Below are positions 24,764 to 37,197 of a stretch of DNA of 64,000 nt, piece by piece (positions within the stretch are counted from its first letter, which is position 1; the number at the start of each line of letters is the position of its first letter). This DNA comes from Steinernema hermaphroditum (lineage: Eukaryota > Nematoda > Chromadorea > Rhabditida > Steinernematidae). The notes below the pieces were generated by a model. The model was not told the origin of the DNA, searched no databases, and saw only the letters and a program-made list of their open reading frames with translations. The translations under genes were made by a program, and so were the position numbers. The stretch is from positions 1,116,001 to 1,180,000 of the forward strand of contig CM059622.1 of NCBI GenBank assembly GCA_030435675.1. Reading direction: 5' to 3'.

Positions 24764-25271
24764 CGATTTTTACGATTTCACGATTTCACGATTTTATTTC
24801 GCGAATCAAAGGCATTATGCCTTGCGCGACACCGAAAATAGACAAACAGAGGATGTCTGGAAGACGGCTTCATCCCTGGCGCGGCGTAGATGTCGAACCG
24901 GTGGTTGGCGGAGAGCTTCATGGGGATTCTGGGAATCGGCAAATCTTCGGATTCAGGAGCGGAACATCGTTTGCGGCACACCGCACGCTTCTGTGCTCGA
25001 ATCTGATGGTCCGTGGTCCGGGAGTTGCGTCGTCGCTGGTGGTGGCGTTCTCAGAGCGTCGGCGACCTTCGGGATGACTTCTCACGCAGCCGGATTTCCT
25101 GGCGTCGGACATCTTGTTGTCAGCGGTGGTGGGACTACGGCTTCCGGGTGTCCCAATTCCCTCTGGAAGCCGGAGCAGTCACAACTGCCACGGGGTTTAC
25201 CATCTGACCGACCAAACACTCAGAGAGCGACCGGAGGGACCGACCGCTCGCCACCGCGACACGAGTGAGAG
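24764..25271 (-). mobile_element. 508-bp retroposon flanked by a 15-bp target-site duplication
   Basis: The 15-bp sequence taaaattgtagaaca occurs at 24749-24763 and again at 25272-25286, exactly bracketing the insert; the related locus near 19.15 kb lacks it. In minus orientation the element starts about ctcactcgtgtcgcggtgg and ends ctttgattcgcgaaataaa plus repeats of atcgtgaa. These are the signs of target-primed reverse transcription. The body is GC-rich with open frames in several phases but no reverse-transcriptase motif, so it is a SINE or a 5'-truncated LINE. The copy at 42.5 kb is nearly identical over about 250 bp, which indicates recent activity. Confidence 0.75.
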
Positions 25272-25286
25272 TAAAATTGTAGAACA

Positions 25287-25860
25287 ACGCATCCAAAAAT
25301 AGCACAACCCAGCCGGTAATGTTTCACCATTTCTCTCGACGACTGTGCTGCAAAACACCAAGAAAACCTAGGCATACTCTTATGTTTATTGATTTTAAGC
25401 GAGTCTTGGGCCCTTACTCAGAGAGCTCATTCCACCAAAAATAAATGAAAATACCATCAATTTTTAGAGTAAATAAATGAATGATCAGATGCATAGTGAT
25501 TATATGTTAAAGCTGTTTTTAACTTCTACTTCTACACTAACCAGCTCTACAGCCAGAAAAATACATGATTAAAGGCAGAAAACAAAATTTTGCACACACA
25601 GTGCACGTGAAAGAAAGAAGTTCTACAATTGGAATCAATTTGGAACCAAAAATGTTGACCATGGGAGATCGAGGCTCATCACAAAACGGGCCTCTCTCGT
25701 GGCTTCACTGTTCTCTCACACACAAATGACAGCCGTCCTGATTCGCTTCACGCAGAGTTGCCCTTGTATCTCTTTGCCTGGAGAAGAGTGTGAATCAGTG
25801 CTCTAGTGCGCTCAGCTGCTGGAAACACAGCATATCTTTGGAAGCAATACCGGTACTTTT
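25287..25860. repeat. Segmental duplication, copy 2 (partner 19200-19750)
   Basis: Continues the alignment with 19.2-19.75 kb beyond the inserted retroposon, ending near gctcagctgctggaaacacagcat. Confidence 0.6.
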
Positions 25861-26135
25861 ATGTGAAATAACAATTTATGATGCTAAGCATTGCAATGTC
25901 AGTTTATCAAAAATGTTTTTGCGCGAAGTAAAAACTGTGTGAAATCAGTTTTCTGGACTTAGTGACGAGGACAAAGTTAAGTGGCCAAAAATCAGCTAAA
26001 ATGGTCCCAGATTCTGTATCCTTATCGCGTTAGAGAGCCACAACTGGTAGATTGAACGCAGATCTACCATGAACATATAAAGGCCAAAAAAGTTTCTTTC
26101 TCTTATGTAGAGATAAAGTCCAAATGTGGAAAAAA

Positions 26136-26400
26136 AGACCCTAAATCGACAAAAAGTAAGACCTCGCGAGACCATATGGTACCAACAGCTTTAACAGTTT
26201 TATTGTAGAATATGACGTGTTTACACATAGTTGCACCCAAAGTTAGCATCATCATCGTTCGTAGCTTCTTTTTGTCGAGATGGCCGTCTTCAATCAACGA
26301 AGTTTCGGATATGAGCTTCTGATGTTTGGACTCCTCGGTGGCGCCCCGACGAGAGATTTTCAGTCCTTGCGTCATTTTGCCAGCGCTGAGTTCCTGCTCT
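26136..26400 (-). CDS. Possible orphan exon, unrecognised
   Basis: On the minus strand, a stretch from about 26400 reads GETTSRGEQELSAGKMTQGL, then KISRRGATEESKHQKLISET, then SLIEDGHLDKKKLRTMMM. It is hydrophilic and lysine-rich, with C-ending and G-ending codons unlike the AT-rich surroundings, so it looks coding. I cannot place a reliable acceptor or donor and do not recognise the protein. It could be an exon of an unseen minus-strand gene or a decayed copy. Confidence 0.3.
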
Positions 26401-28249
26401 CCTCGCGATGTCGTTTCTCCAGCGTGTCCTCGGTCTTACCAACGGGTAACAATATGGCACTAAGTTGATACAATTTTCTGTGAGGAGTCAAAGTCTTGAT
26501 GCAACTCTGAAGTCTGTATAACCAGAGAGTGTCCACAGAAATCATTTACCTTGGATACGGGTACCTTGGGTAAGATGATGAGTCAAAGATTATCGTTGTC
26601 TGCTTTATGGCCTGAAACAACGCAAATAAACACAGAAATAAAATTTCATTTCAAATTTCTGATCCGAAAACTGAAAAACCTGAACGCGCTCAACTCTGGT
26701 GATCATCTACTCTTGCATAATCTCAAATGACTTATGCAAGAATAGATAATTTGTTCGCAAATCCACCAACCAACGCGACCCCGACAATGGGCTGGGTGAT
26801 ATCAACCAAATAATCTCCTGGACTAATCAAGTTGCCCCACAAAGCTGCATACTATTGTGGGGCGCGAAAATGGCGCGTATCGTAAATACCCACTATTTCA
26901 GGGTTGTTTCTCTGTCCAAATAATTCTTTCCTACAGCGATCTGTGGTGGACTCTTTTTTTTATTTTTTATTTTGGTCGTCAAATATACTCTTGCGGACAC
27001 CGCAAACCATCTGGACATCCGAGACCTACAATCAGCGATTGTGTTATATGATAGCCGATGAGTGGAATGAAATCCGAAAGAAAAACGTAAAATCCGGTCT
27101 GAAATCCGCCAGCTCTGGAATGAAGCACGTGTATGGTAGGAGGTGAGCTAACGAATGAGCCCATGTTCGCGCACTGAGCGAGGAGATAAAAAATATGCAG
27201 AAACACACTATGCGCCATTTTTATACACCAGCCCACTATAATAGTCTTTGCCCAGATTTTGTCGAAAAACCATCAAAAATTAAACCTTTTCAGCTTTCCG
27301 TGTTTTTGACAAAAATCTAAGTCACCAAATCTATTCCTGTCCCTGCACTCAAATATTCACTATCGGTCCCCATAGAACTATTTGTTATCCACAGAGATGA
27401 AGTGTGCGGAATAAGAAGCTGTGTCATTAGTTGCTAAAGGACACTGAAGCTATTTCCTAAAACATTGTTTCAACATGTGATTTGGTAAGCAGGGATCACC
27501 TATCCTTGGATAACCTCAAATGCTTCCTAGATAGGTCTCTATAGTGGTACAATAATAAACGTGCTCGGAAATCCGAAAAGCTGATCGCCCAAAAATTCTC
27601 ATGTATCATGGAAAAGACTCGCAAAGCCAAAAAACCATCTCATTCCCGACAATAGGCTGGGGTGATACCAGCCAAATAACTTGCGGGGCTAATCAAGTTC
27701 TCCCAAAAAGTTTCATAAGTCTAGGATTTAATAAGTTACTGCACATCACATAGCTCAGTGCTGGACAGAAAGACCGAATCTCAACAACCTCTCACATCGG
27801 TTATTTCAATAAGAACTGCGGATTACATGCCTACATTCGATCCTTTTTCTCGGCTCAGTTTAGTAATTCTTCATGGTTTTCACAATTGAAGGTTGATTTT
27901 GCAAAAACGTATTTACAAACACACTTGTAAAGCGCAAAACAGTAAATCTAGGTGTCCCTGTACGCAAACATTTACTATCGGTTCCCAGAGAACAGTTCGT
28001 GGAACCTAATCTCGCTAGCAATCTGCTGCGATTTGACCAAAGGCGCGCCGCTAATTCGAGTACTCCGCTTATCGTCGGCGACCCTTTCATTCCGAATAAC
28101 AAATGTGACATTAAGGGCTTTTTTATGTGCCGCTGTATTGGTGAAAAAAAATTGCACAAGGCTTATGGTAAATGATTTATTCTCTGTTGAAATCCTATAA
28201 AACTCATTCTCATCGAATGACCCGTATTTTCTCTCAAAATGCAAAGCTT
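26401..28249. other. No gene recognised; 3' flank of the APC-like gene
   Basis: Weak internal repetition is visible: ccaaccaacgcgaccccgacaatgggctgg (from 26766) resembles text near 27640, and actatcggt recurs at about 27360 and 27972. Minus-strand frames immediately after the APC-like stop (27860-28244) show no domain and are probably 3' UTR or spacer. Confidence 0.4.
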
Positions 28250-31200
28250 CTATCTTGTCCTTTTCGGCGTGCAGAGATCGAGCGGAGGTAGTTCAATAGG
28301 TTCGAAGGTCACTTGGGGGTATTGGTAGTTGGCCGCAGGGGTGAGAGGGTCGGGGAGGGGCGGGTGGTTCAAATCGAAGAGATAGTCGTCTTCCTCCATC
28401 AGGTAGGGATCGTCGAGGACAGTTTCTGCCTAAAAAACATTGAATTAGATAAGTCAAAAATGAGAAATTTACAAACCTCCTCCTCCTCTAAAAATTCACA
28501 ATTTTCTTGTCCGATCTGCTCTTCGAGGATACTTCTAGCCGTAGAACTGATCTTGAAGCTCCAAGTATTGCACAAGATCCTTCTCAACTGGTCGACGACG
28601 TCGGTCCGTCTTGTCCTCAGATACTCGACAATGCCGTGTTCCAAAGGAATGAAGTCTTTGAGCAGGAGGAGGGAGTTCTCTACGGATTTTGAGTTGTCGC
28701 TGAAGAGCAGACTGAGAAGGTAGTCGACGAGGTAGCTCTCGCCGAGACATTGCTGGAGCTGATCGTACCGAGAGAACATCGTGCCTGAAACTGAGTCAGT
28801 AAAAAAATAATCTGGGCAAAAATTATAATCATATCTATGGCCATGTTATGAGGAAGCAGTAATGACGATTCTCGCTGCGTCCCATCGCTCTGTTTCCCCA
28901 AAAAAATGTCAATAAAAGACCACAGAAATTATATGTTGATAGTGTAACACTGAAAAGAAGACCCGCAGGCCGCCAAATTTGGACCAAAAAATTGAAATGG
29001 TTTAAATGGTGGAACGATTTAAATCGCAAGTAGTTGAAACAGTAGTTACCGGACTAAAAAGCTAACCTCGAATAAACACCTACCTCGAATGCACCTCAGC
29101 AAGCCAGACGCTTCCTCATGACAGCTCGTGGCCATCCCAAAGATGACCACCTTCAACGCGAGGTGATTCTCACAGAGGGCGTTTCTGTTGTGTTTTGAAT
29201 GGGTGGCCAGATTCCACAGGGCGTTGAGACTGTTCTTGAACGCCAACTCGTGCCACGGCGTTCCCGCTTCTCGCCAGGCTCTCTCCACGGTGACCATCGT
29301 CTGGCACAGCTTTGGAACGATTGGGACGAGGCCGAAGTGGTAGACGGAGTCGATGTTGAAGGCCAAGTTGCGGATCAGCTCGCACAAGTCCTGAAAGCAT
29401 ACATGGTGGATTTGCATGTTTGGAATGATAGCTGGAAGCACACCTAAGCATTAGGCACAAATGAGACTAAAGGGTTCAAAAATAATTTTTTTTCATCAAC
29501 GTGTTCATGAATGTTCATGCAATCATCTGTGCAATCCCAAGGCAAGGTTGCCCTTAATGACATACGGAAGGAAAGAACAAAAATACTATTTACGATTGGC
29601 AGCGAAAATACATTCCTGGGACAGCACATTGTAAACGCTATACGAAAACAAAGACACATTTTAGTGTTCACTAACCATATGTGGCCAAAAATATTTCATC
29701 AATTTACAAACATTTCCTCATAAAAGTCCGCAAAACATTCGTGAATCGATTTTCGGTAGACACCAAAACTTACTAATGAACAACAGAACAACACAACACT
29801 AACAAAAATGTAAAACTTAAAAATACTATCCACACTTCACATTGAAGATATCATTGCGATTTGAAGAAAAAGCGCCCTTTAAGCACTGAGGGCCTAGGTA
29901 TGGGCCGCATGATTGTTATTGAAACAGCGGGCTAACACCGGCCAAAAATCTATAAACACACCAAGGTTTTTTGCGGCCGTTCGAATAGAGATACCAATAG
30001 CTTTAGCGTCGGCGATCGACCGTGAACGACGACCTACCCAGATCCAAAAATATATACTAAATATAGACCTGCTTAGTCGATGCGAAATATAGAGAAAAAG
30101 ACAACTATTGCATGCTAAAGTTGAAGACAGATGCACTGTGCTCCACCGTCACCGGAATCAGCTCGGAATCTCTGATCCCCGCACACACTGATGGGATCGC
30201 CGTGTTCTACTCTGATGTGCCGAAGCCAGAAGAAGACCGACGATTACGGAGTGACAATGTGTTTCTTGTGCATATATATGACGTCTCGCAAGGTGTAAGC
30301 CTTAGATACAAGAAACAAACTCGTAACTCGTAAACTCGCAGGTTTTTATAAAAACAAAAATTTCACCTGTTGATATGCACATCTCATTATATGGAGACTC
30401 TTTGAAAGCTACATTATTCGGGAATGTAGGCGTCATTTGCCACCAACGATCTTCGGTCTCATCAACAGTTCACTGGTGCAACACTCCCGCCTTGTGAAAG
30501 GAACATACATTAGTCATAGTATGTCATATGTAGTCACATTCCTGCGGATACTTCGTATGTTTCCCATGTGAGTGTTTTTATGAACCTAGGGATGTTGAAG
30601 CGGGCAGCAAACGCAAAAAGGATAGTGCTACAAGGACAAAAAGGATCCCAAGCAGGATCGACTCCAAAAATCGCCCCGTTCAAACCCCCGATCGAGTGTC
30701 GACCCTACGAATAAGTAAATGGTCTTTTGAGACTAAGATCTGAATTCTGAATCTGAATTGCTACAAACACATGAATAGCTTTACGTCCGCCCGAATAGAG
30801 ATACAAATAACCTTAGGCTAGCTGCTCCCCAAAGGATTTTATTCAAACAAAGGGATTGTGAAATCTGGCAAAGATAATACAGACAAAAATGAAATTTCTC
30901 AAAAATTAACGGGCGGCATAATGTTAGGGGGCCTAACTCAAACAGAGGCGGACACTTCGAGAGTTTCCCGTGTGAGTGCTTTTTACAAACCTAGGGTTAA
31001 CACAGCGGGAGAGCTACTTTCAATTACGAACAATCTGTTAATGTCACAAATGAGTCGCCGACATAAAAGGCGGCCGCTCCTTGTGTGGTCCTCAAAAGGG
31101 CAGTGTGCTTTTTATGTAGATTATAGAGCACCTATCGGATTGCAAAAATACATGTAAACACTTACAGCTGCCAATTCGAAGTTGCTATCCAGCATTCCGC

Positions 31201-33347
31201 CGATTATTTCCATGAATTTTCCATTTGCCACCAACGCCTCTTTCACTCGTGGATTCTGGTAACAACAGTTGGAGAGCGCTTTGAGGTACTGTTCCCTGAG
31301 GTGGAGGCTTTCTCGGCCACACAGGAAGCCACATGTTTCTACGTCGCGCATGAGGTTCGTGGCGAGGACGATGTACAGATCTGAAATCAGCATCATCATC
31401 ATACTGTCTTGCTTAGTTTATGGAAGGCCAAAATGGATGCAAAAGAAGGTGCAAAGACTCTATGATTTCCCAATGAAGCCAACTTCAATGATTTGGCCAA
31501 AGTGGTTGCAATAGGTGCAAGACTAATCTCCAAAAATTGATATTATCTGTCAAGGAGTCAAAAAGTAAGCATTCTTTTAGGCACTTTTGGTAACATGAGC
31601 AACGAAGCAACGACGTCAAAACCATAGTTCAAACTTGAGACGATCCAGGTTGATGGTAGAGATGCAAAATTCAAAAATTCGAGCTACCAATGATCAAGCT
31701 CAAGGGCTCCAAGTATTAAAGTTCTTCACAAAACTGTCATTGTCATATGCACAACAGTTTATGAAAGGCTAAATTGGTTGCGAAAGAAGCAAGACCCGGC
31801 TCCAAGTCCGTTCAAAAATGATAAGCATTTATGACGTTCTTTTAGGAACTACAGGTGACTTGACCAATGAAGCAACGTCAAAACTGTCCTATGCTGTTTG
31901 CAACGTAACATTTAGTGTTCACCGCCAACTTCACAGCCAACACAACTCATAAAATTCCACATTTCCGCACGCTTTTAGGCTCATTAATCAAAAATGATCA
32001 TTTAAGGAAGCTGTCTCTCATTCCATCTATCGTAATCATCCAGTAGATAATCAGGAAAGAGGCTTCACTACTACGTTCTTAGTTGATTCAACTATGGTCA
32101 ACGGTATTCGAGAATTAAAAAATTCGGGCTTATCAAAAGAGAATTCAAAAATTCAAGCTTAGCAAAAGCTAATCGTGATCGTGATCGGGTTCAAAAATTC
32201 AAGCTGAGTGGAATTCCAAAGTGGCTCTTTCTTTCAAAAATCATAGAAGGAAAATCTCATTTCTCATAATTTTGATCCAATTCCCGCCATTAAAGACAGC
32301 TCACGCTTTTTTTAAATTCTGACATACCGGAATCAGCTCTTGGCGTCTCCAGTGCCATTAACCTTCGTAAAAGCTCCTACACACAAAACGTTTGATTATG
32401 TGCATTTTGGTCTCATGTATTTCGTACAGCGTGGCGAATATTCCTAACGTGGCTTTAGGTACGGAAAAACGGACGTATGGAAAATACTTACAGTATGGAA
32501 AAAATTGCCAAAAATCACTTAAAATCGTCCTTGAAAACAGCACTCGTCCCTATCATCTCACAAAAACACAAGTCATTTTAGGTATACCGTTTGCCACCAG
32601 TCTATTCGGCATGTCTAAAGAATTATCAGAAGGCCTAGTCTCACTGCTCTAACCTACTTCCGCCATATTCCCGCCAAATTCCCAAATCTCCCAAATTCAA
32701 ACTCACCGGAACAATTCATAGCGAATCTAACACCTTCCAGCCTAGTGGCGCGGACGACCTCTTCGAGCAGTGAAATATTCGTCGGATCAGCCTTGAAACG
32801 TTCGACGAGCGTCGGTGTCGGTGTCGTCGTCGGCGACAAAGAACGTCGCATCATCTGAGAGGGCGCTTTGAGGTCGAAGTGTCGACGACGAAGATGGCGG
32901 CGGTGGGCGCGGCGGCGGGCGCGCGCGTGTCGGCTTCTCTCCGCCGGTTGCGCGAGATGAAAGCGGCGACGGTGATGCGCGAACTGTGCGAACAACGGCG
33001 GACGCTTTGATCGGCGACGGCGCGTCGCTTTTCTCGACTCCGACAATTCCCGACTTATGGAGCCTCTCTTGGGCCAACACAATTAGACGCGCCGACAAAG
33101 GACGTCCCGACAGTTTGCACCTAGGGACGCTGTGGCGGCGCCGGCAAACCTCCAGCTGAGTGATTTGGGGGACTGTGGGAGAGAGGAGGGCGTCGCACAG
33201 TGTGTCGGACGGCGACGATGATGGAGAGGGAGTCTCTAATCCCCGCGACCCCGTTCCCGCCAATTTGTGTGCGTTTGAACCGAATGGCGGCGTCGGCGAC
33301 GGCGGCAGGTGGGAATTGAAAGGGAGAGAATTTGAATTGGGCGGCAA
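28250..33347 (-). CDS. APC-like armadillo protein, short paralogue lacking the C-terminal region
   Basis: Exons in transcript order: a (ending 32707), b 31380-31166, c 29390-29084, d 28784-28477 and e 28429-28250 (TAG stop). Phases fit at every junction (1/2, 0/0, 1/2, 0/0), and acceptors are ttcag or ttttag. b-c-d align with consecutive armadillo repeats of APC: YLKALSNCCYQNPRVKEALV, NALWNLATHSKHNRNALCE, and DYLLSLLFSDNSKSVENSLL in d. Exon e adds about 59 residues, acidic then proline-rich, ending TPKRTR. There are no SAMP or beta-catenin-binding repeats. The 5' end is unclear: a low-complexity Ser/Pro frame (33347-32787) overlaps another frame that runs into LVERFKADPTNISLLEEVV at the end of exon a. 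A small hidden intron (acceptor ccctctcag) or a frameshift would be needed. Introns a-b and b-c contain repeats. Inferred role: armadillo-only APC variant, possibly dominant or redundant with apr-1. Confidence 0.78.
31404..31990. repeat. Intronic tandem duplication in the APC-like gene
   Basis: Two units (about 31404-31680 and 31725-31990) share agtttatgaaaggc / agtttatggaaggc, then cttttaggcac / cttttaggaac, and aatgaagcaacg / aacgaagcaacg followed by gtcaaaac. The unit lies in the intron between exons a and b. Confidence 0.55.
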
Positions 33348-33890
33348 AACTTTGATCTTCTCTTTATCTAATATGTCATCTGGCGACGCGTGCTAACACC
33401 GTTTCATATCGGAAGAGGCATGGGAGTGGGAAAGAGGAGAGTTTTGAATCTGCTGGGATGGTGGTAATTCAAAACGGTGCATCCAAAAATGCTCAAGTAT
33501 GAAGTGATAAATAAGAAAATTGAAAGTATTCATTTACCGCCTTATCAAACTACCGTAATGTTTATGTATCGGGTGAAACAGGTGTTATAAGCTGCATTAA
33601 AAGTCACAAAATACACGATAGCTTATCTTGGCAATGAATCATTCAAAATTTAAATCCAGAATACAGAGCAACCAAAAATCATTTTTACCATATTCGGCCA
33701 TCTCAGAATGTCGAGAGACCAGGCCAAGGACCGTCAAAGCAAAATAGTCAAATTCGGAAAAAATGCGAATGAGAAGCTATTATTCAAGTTCATAATATAC
33801 GGTTGGAATTAGCTGATTTCAACACAGGCGCCATTTTCAGTGTAACAACCTGATAGATAAAGAAAGATCAACATAACAAAGAACGATCTA
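33348..33890. other. Upstream region of the APC-like gene
   Basis: This probably contains the promoter and 5' UTR of the minus-strand gene. I see no clear TATA box. A string cgccattttcagtgtaa at about 33828 is shared with 10408. Confidence 0.35.
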
Positions 33891-33892
33891 TA

Positions 33893-35204
33893 CAGGGTGT
33901 CCCAAAAGTTCGGATAAATTTTTTCTATCATGTTTTTGTTGAATTTATCTTCGTTGTTTTTTTGTGTTTCTTGATATATTCGTGTTCTACACGTTATTCT
34001 GGACTAGAACATGCTGTTATTTTCTGTTATTGAGCCGATATTCCACAAGAAAATGACCAAAGAAGAAACCCTCAGCGCTGTTACAAACCCTTTACAAGCT
34101 GGGAAAGAAGAAACCGGAGATTGTGAAGAGGCTGAAATTGTATCTGACGACCGTCAAGCGTATCATTGACCGATACCAAGTGACAGGGGACCTCAAGGAC
34201 AAGCCTCGAAGCGGAAGACCGAAGACGGCAAGGACCGCAGCGATCAGAAAAGCGATCAAAGACAAACTTCAGCGAAATCCGGGTCGTTCAACAAAGAAGC
34301 TCGCGAAATCGCACGGAATTGGCAAATCCTCCGTCCATCGAATTCTGAAGAATGATCTGCAGGTGTTTCCCTACAAGTAGGCCAAAGGACAGCTCCTCAC
34401 GGACGACATGAAGGCCAAAGAAGGTTGAAGAATGCCTAGAAATGAAGCGCTTGGTTGCGGTTGGCAAGCATCGGTAGATCATGTTCTCTGATGAAAAGAT
34501 TTTCACAGTGGAACCGCTCCGGAACAGCCAGAATCATCGCGAATGGCTGCAGAAAGGCTCACCGAAGACCGTTAAAGTCTAAAAGAGCCATTTTGCCAAA
34601 TCCGTAATGGTTTAGGCTGGAGTATCGGCCCTGGGAAACACGGAGCTCCATTTTTTCGAGCAGAAGGAACTTTTGAACGCTGAATCCTACCAGAGGAAAG
34701 CTCTCGAAGGCGTGGTGAAGCCCTACGCGAAGAAGAACACTTATGGAAACCAGTACATGTATCACCAGCACGATGCGCCAGGCCACAGTGCGAAGAGGAC
34801 CTTGAAATGACCCATGACCCAGTGAAATGGACTCCGGCAGTCTGAGAGAAGAACATTTTGGCCTCCATATTCCCTTGATCTCAATCCTCTGGATTTCTCT
34901 GTGTGGTCAATCCTAGAGAACAAGATCTCAGGAACCCGAATCGGAACCAACGAAGCCTTGAAGCGCACACTGAAAGAAGCCTGGAAGGAAATGAACCCAA
35001 AAGTGACCACGCGCATCGTCGACCTGAACCCCATGCGTCTTCAGACCTGCATCGCCGCGAAGGGAGGACATTTCGAACAAGTATTGTGATATTATGATTC
35101 GGCAGGAGTGTACGAGTAGTTAGAGCTTAAAAGCGTTGAATTTGCTTCTATGGGGCTTGAGATATAACTGTTTTTTCACTTATCCGAACTTTTGGGACAC
35201 CCTG
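33893..35204 (+). mobile_element. Mariner/Tc1-type transposon, inactive
   Basis: Perfect 25-bp terminal inverted repeats beginning cagggtgtcccaaaag (33893-33917 and 35180-35204) are flanked by TA at 33891-33892 and 35205-35206. Inside is a broken transposase. An HTH-like region ending GKSSVHRILKNDLQ runs to a TAG at 34378-34380. Fragments FSDEKIFTVEP (about 34484), YHQHDAPGHSAK (about 34759) and SLDLNPLDFSVW (about 34873) carry the three acidic-residue positions of the DDD catalytic core. Several frameshifts and stops separate them, so the copy is dead. Intact TIRs suggest it could still have been mobilised in trans until fairly recently. Confidence 0.92.
34052..35089 (+). pseudogene. Mariner-type transposase remnant
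   Basis: Coding remnants lie within the element at 33893-35204. The longest intact pieces are 34123-34380 (DNA-binding part) and a 34.85-35.09 kb piece containing the last catalytic motif and ending GGHFEQVL. An initiator ATG is at 34052, but it enters a different frame from the HTH region, so at least one early frameshift exists. Confidence 0.85.
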
Positions 35205-35206
35205 TA

Positions 35207-37070
35207 TTTTGACGATTCAACTTTGTTTGCGCTACAAAACGCATCGTTTGACGCGACACATATGGAGGTGTACCATTTTATTTAGTGGACCAAAGGCGAG
35301 GACATACTGTAATGTTTGTGTAGCTGTTATAAACTGCATTGAAAGTCACAACATATGCGACGGCTTAACTTCTCAATGATCTCACAAGTTAATCATGCAA
35401 AATCTAAATTCCAAATCTAGAGCAATCTAAAATCTGTAACGGGAAAGTTGCGTAACCACCCAAAATTCACCCAGTTCACCCAACATTGCAAAAATTTAGA
35501 ACTGTTTCCTCATCGCAAATCGTACCAGAGTGCGCTCTTTGGTCATACTGTATTATTGTATTCCTATTTATCTTTTGACGTTACCACTTAATTTCACTAA
35601 AAGCACCGGGCCTCAAAAAAAAAACGTGGATAGAGATGAGGACTTTGTCAGTCTTACATAGAAGTTGTGTCAACTTTAGCTACTGTATGAATGTTGCCTG
35701 TGTAACCAAACATGATGAGCTGTTCCAAAGATCATCGGTCTACATTGGACTTCAATTCTTGAAAGTCTCAAAAATTTCAAGACTCACCAAAGTCTCGCCA
35801 GGAACAGCTTACTACCATATAACCACATCGTTATCCACACTGCAGCGAAACCGAAAAATGATTGCGTCGGTAACTCCGAAAAAATGCACTTTCCAGATTC
35901 TCAACTCCGGCTCCACTTGGTGAACTTTTCCGATTGTGAAAAACTTGAATAACCCCTGGCTGAGCTCAAAAATCGTCCTATCTGATCACGAAAGTTACCG
36001 ACGCGAAAAACATTTCTATGATCAGTGGATAACATTTAGCATGGCATGTATACCGCTAAAGGAGCAAAAAGGCCAATTGTATTTGTACACTTCCGAATGG
36101 TTGATCTCCGAGAGGAGCGGTGGAAGATTTTCAAAATTCTGGGAAGATAGCCAGGAAGAGTTACACTTTAACATGAAGAAAATGTACCCGATGACATGGT
36201 TTTCTTAAGAACAGGGTTGCCCTATCATTATGCAACAGACTCTATGTATATAAAATCAGCTGCATAAAAAAAGACGAAACCCAAGGTTTAGAGTTGTTCC
36301 GTCCTGGTCGTTAGCCTAATCAAAGACTTCATATTCATATTAGCCTTTATCATCCTGTTCTTCCTGTTTATGATCGGATTTAATCCATATGGACGCAGTT
36401 GTCGATCGCTTAATTGAAAAGTAGCCCCTCTTCGTCGCCTAACTTGATATGTTACCAGTGTATGTATACTGTGAGAATATCCGTCCAAAAATACATGACT
36501 TCTCAGCAAGCGGGAACACGGGAGAATTGGTATTGGAACATCTACAGTTGGCAATCTAGAAAATGAAGATCTCATAGCGTCTCTGTCGCCGTATCACTAC
36601 AAGTAGGATGCTAACTGTAGTTTACTCATCGCTTTTTGAATTGCCCTTGCTGGTGGTATTGCTAGGTAAATTTGAAAAGGAAGTGCGACCTCATAGACAT
36701 GTGAAAACAATACAGGAAACGAGCGCCATTCAAATGTCCATTTGCACATCGGACAACAGAAGGCGACCACGCGGAAGAGTGCAATTTGCACCGGCGGCGC
36801 CGTCTTTGATCGTTGTTTGTCGACGTCCTGTGTCTGCCGCCAAGTGCTAACAGCGTTCATATCGATCCGCGTGACGGTGCGGATTAGCAGATAAGGAACT
36901 ATAGCTCTCTTTCTTGGTCTGTTGAGAGAACTCTGCTGATAAGATGCTGAAAGGCCAAGAAGCTCCGAATTCCGGAGAATTCCGGCCATGATTATCAAAA
37001 AGTAGCCATCAAGCCGTCTTCTTTTAGAGTAGAAAAGAGGAAAGTGCCGGAAAAAGAGGACAAAAATGTC
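35207..37070. other. No gene recognised
   Basis: Frames at 35636-35923 and 35936-36208 (+) and at 36597-37097 (-) have no recognisable domain. CAAAAAT words are on the + strand throughout. Confidence 0.35.
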
Positions 37071-37142
37071 TGACCCCGACGTGATTCGAACACGCAACCT
37101 TCTGATCTGGAGTCAGACGCGCTACCGTTGCGCCACGGAGTC
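37071..37142 (-). tRNA. tRNA-Trp (anticodon CCA)
   Basis: A complete 72-nt cloverleaf on the minus strand. Acceptor GACTCCG pairs with CGGGGTC, the D stem is GCGC/GCGC, the anticodon arm is TCTGA-CTCCAGA-TCAGA, the T arm is GCGTG-TTCGAAT-CACGT, and the discriminator is A. The CCA anticodon assigns tryptophan. There is no intron. Confidence 0.95.
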
Positions 37143-37197
37143 ACACATGCGGCTCATAGACAACACGGTTATCAGCGTGACCACCAAATTCACCACA

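Noticed and set aside
32358..32543. Additional armadillo exon in the APC-like gene
   Set aside because: Contains ATLGIFATLYEIHETK, which looks exon-like, but exons a and b already join in phase and align without a gap, so an extra exon is not needed.
77..33347. A single apr-1 gene split by an inversion, with the N-terminal half at 29-33 kb (-) and the C-terminal half at 1-1.9 kb (+)
   Set aside because: Exon c and the exon at 77 are phase-compatible and align to successive APC repeats, so this looked attractive. But exon d (28784-28477) is itself homologous to the 77-421 exon and also fits in phase, and exon e supplies a stop. Two paralogues explain the data without a rearrangement, though an assembly check is still worthwhile.
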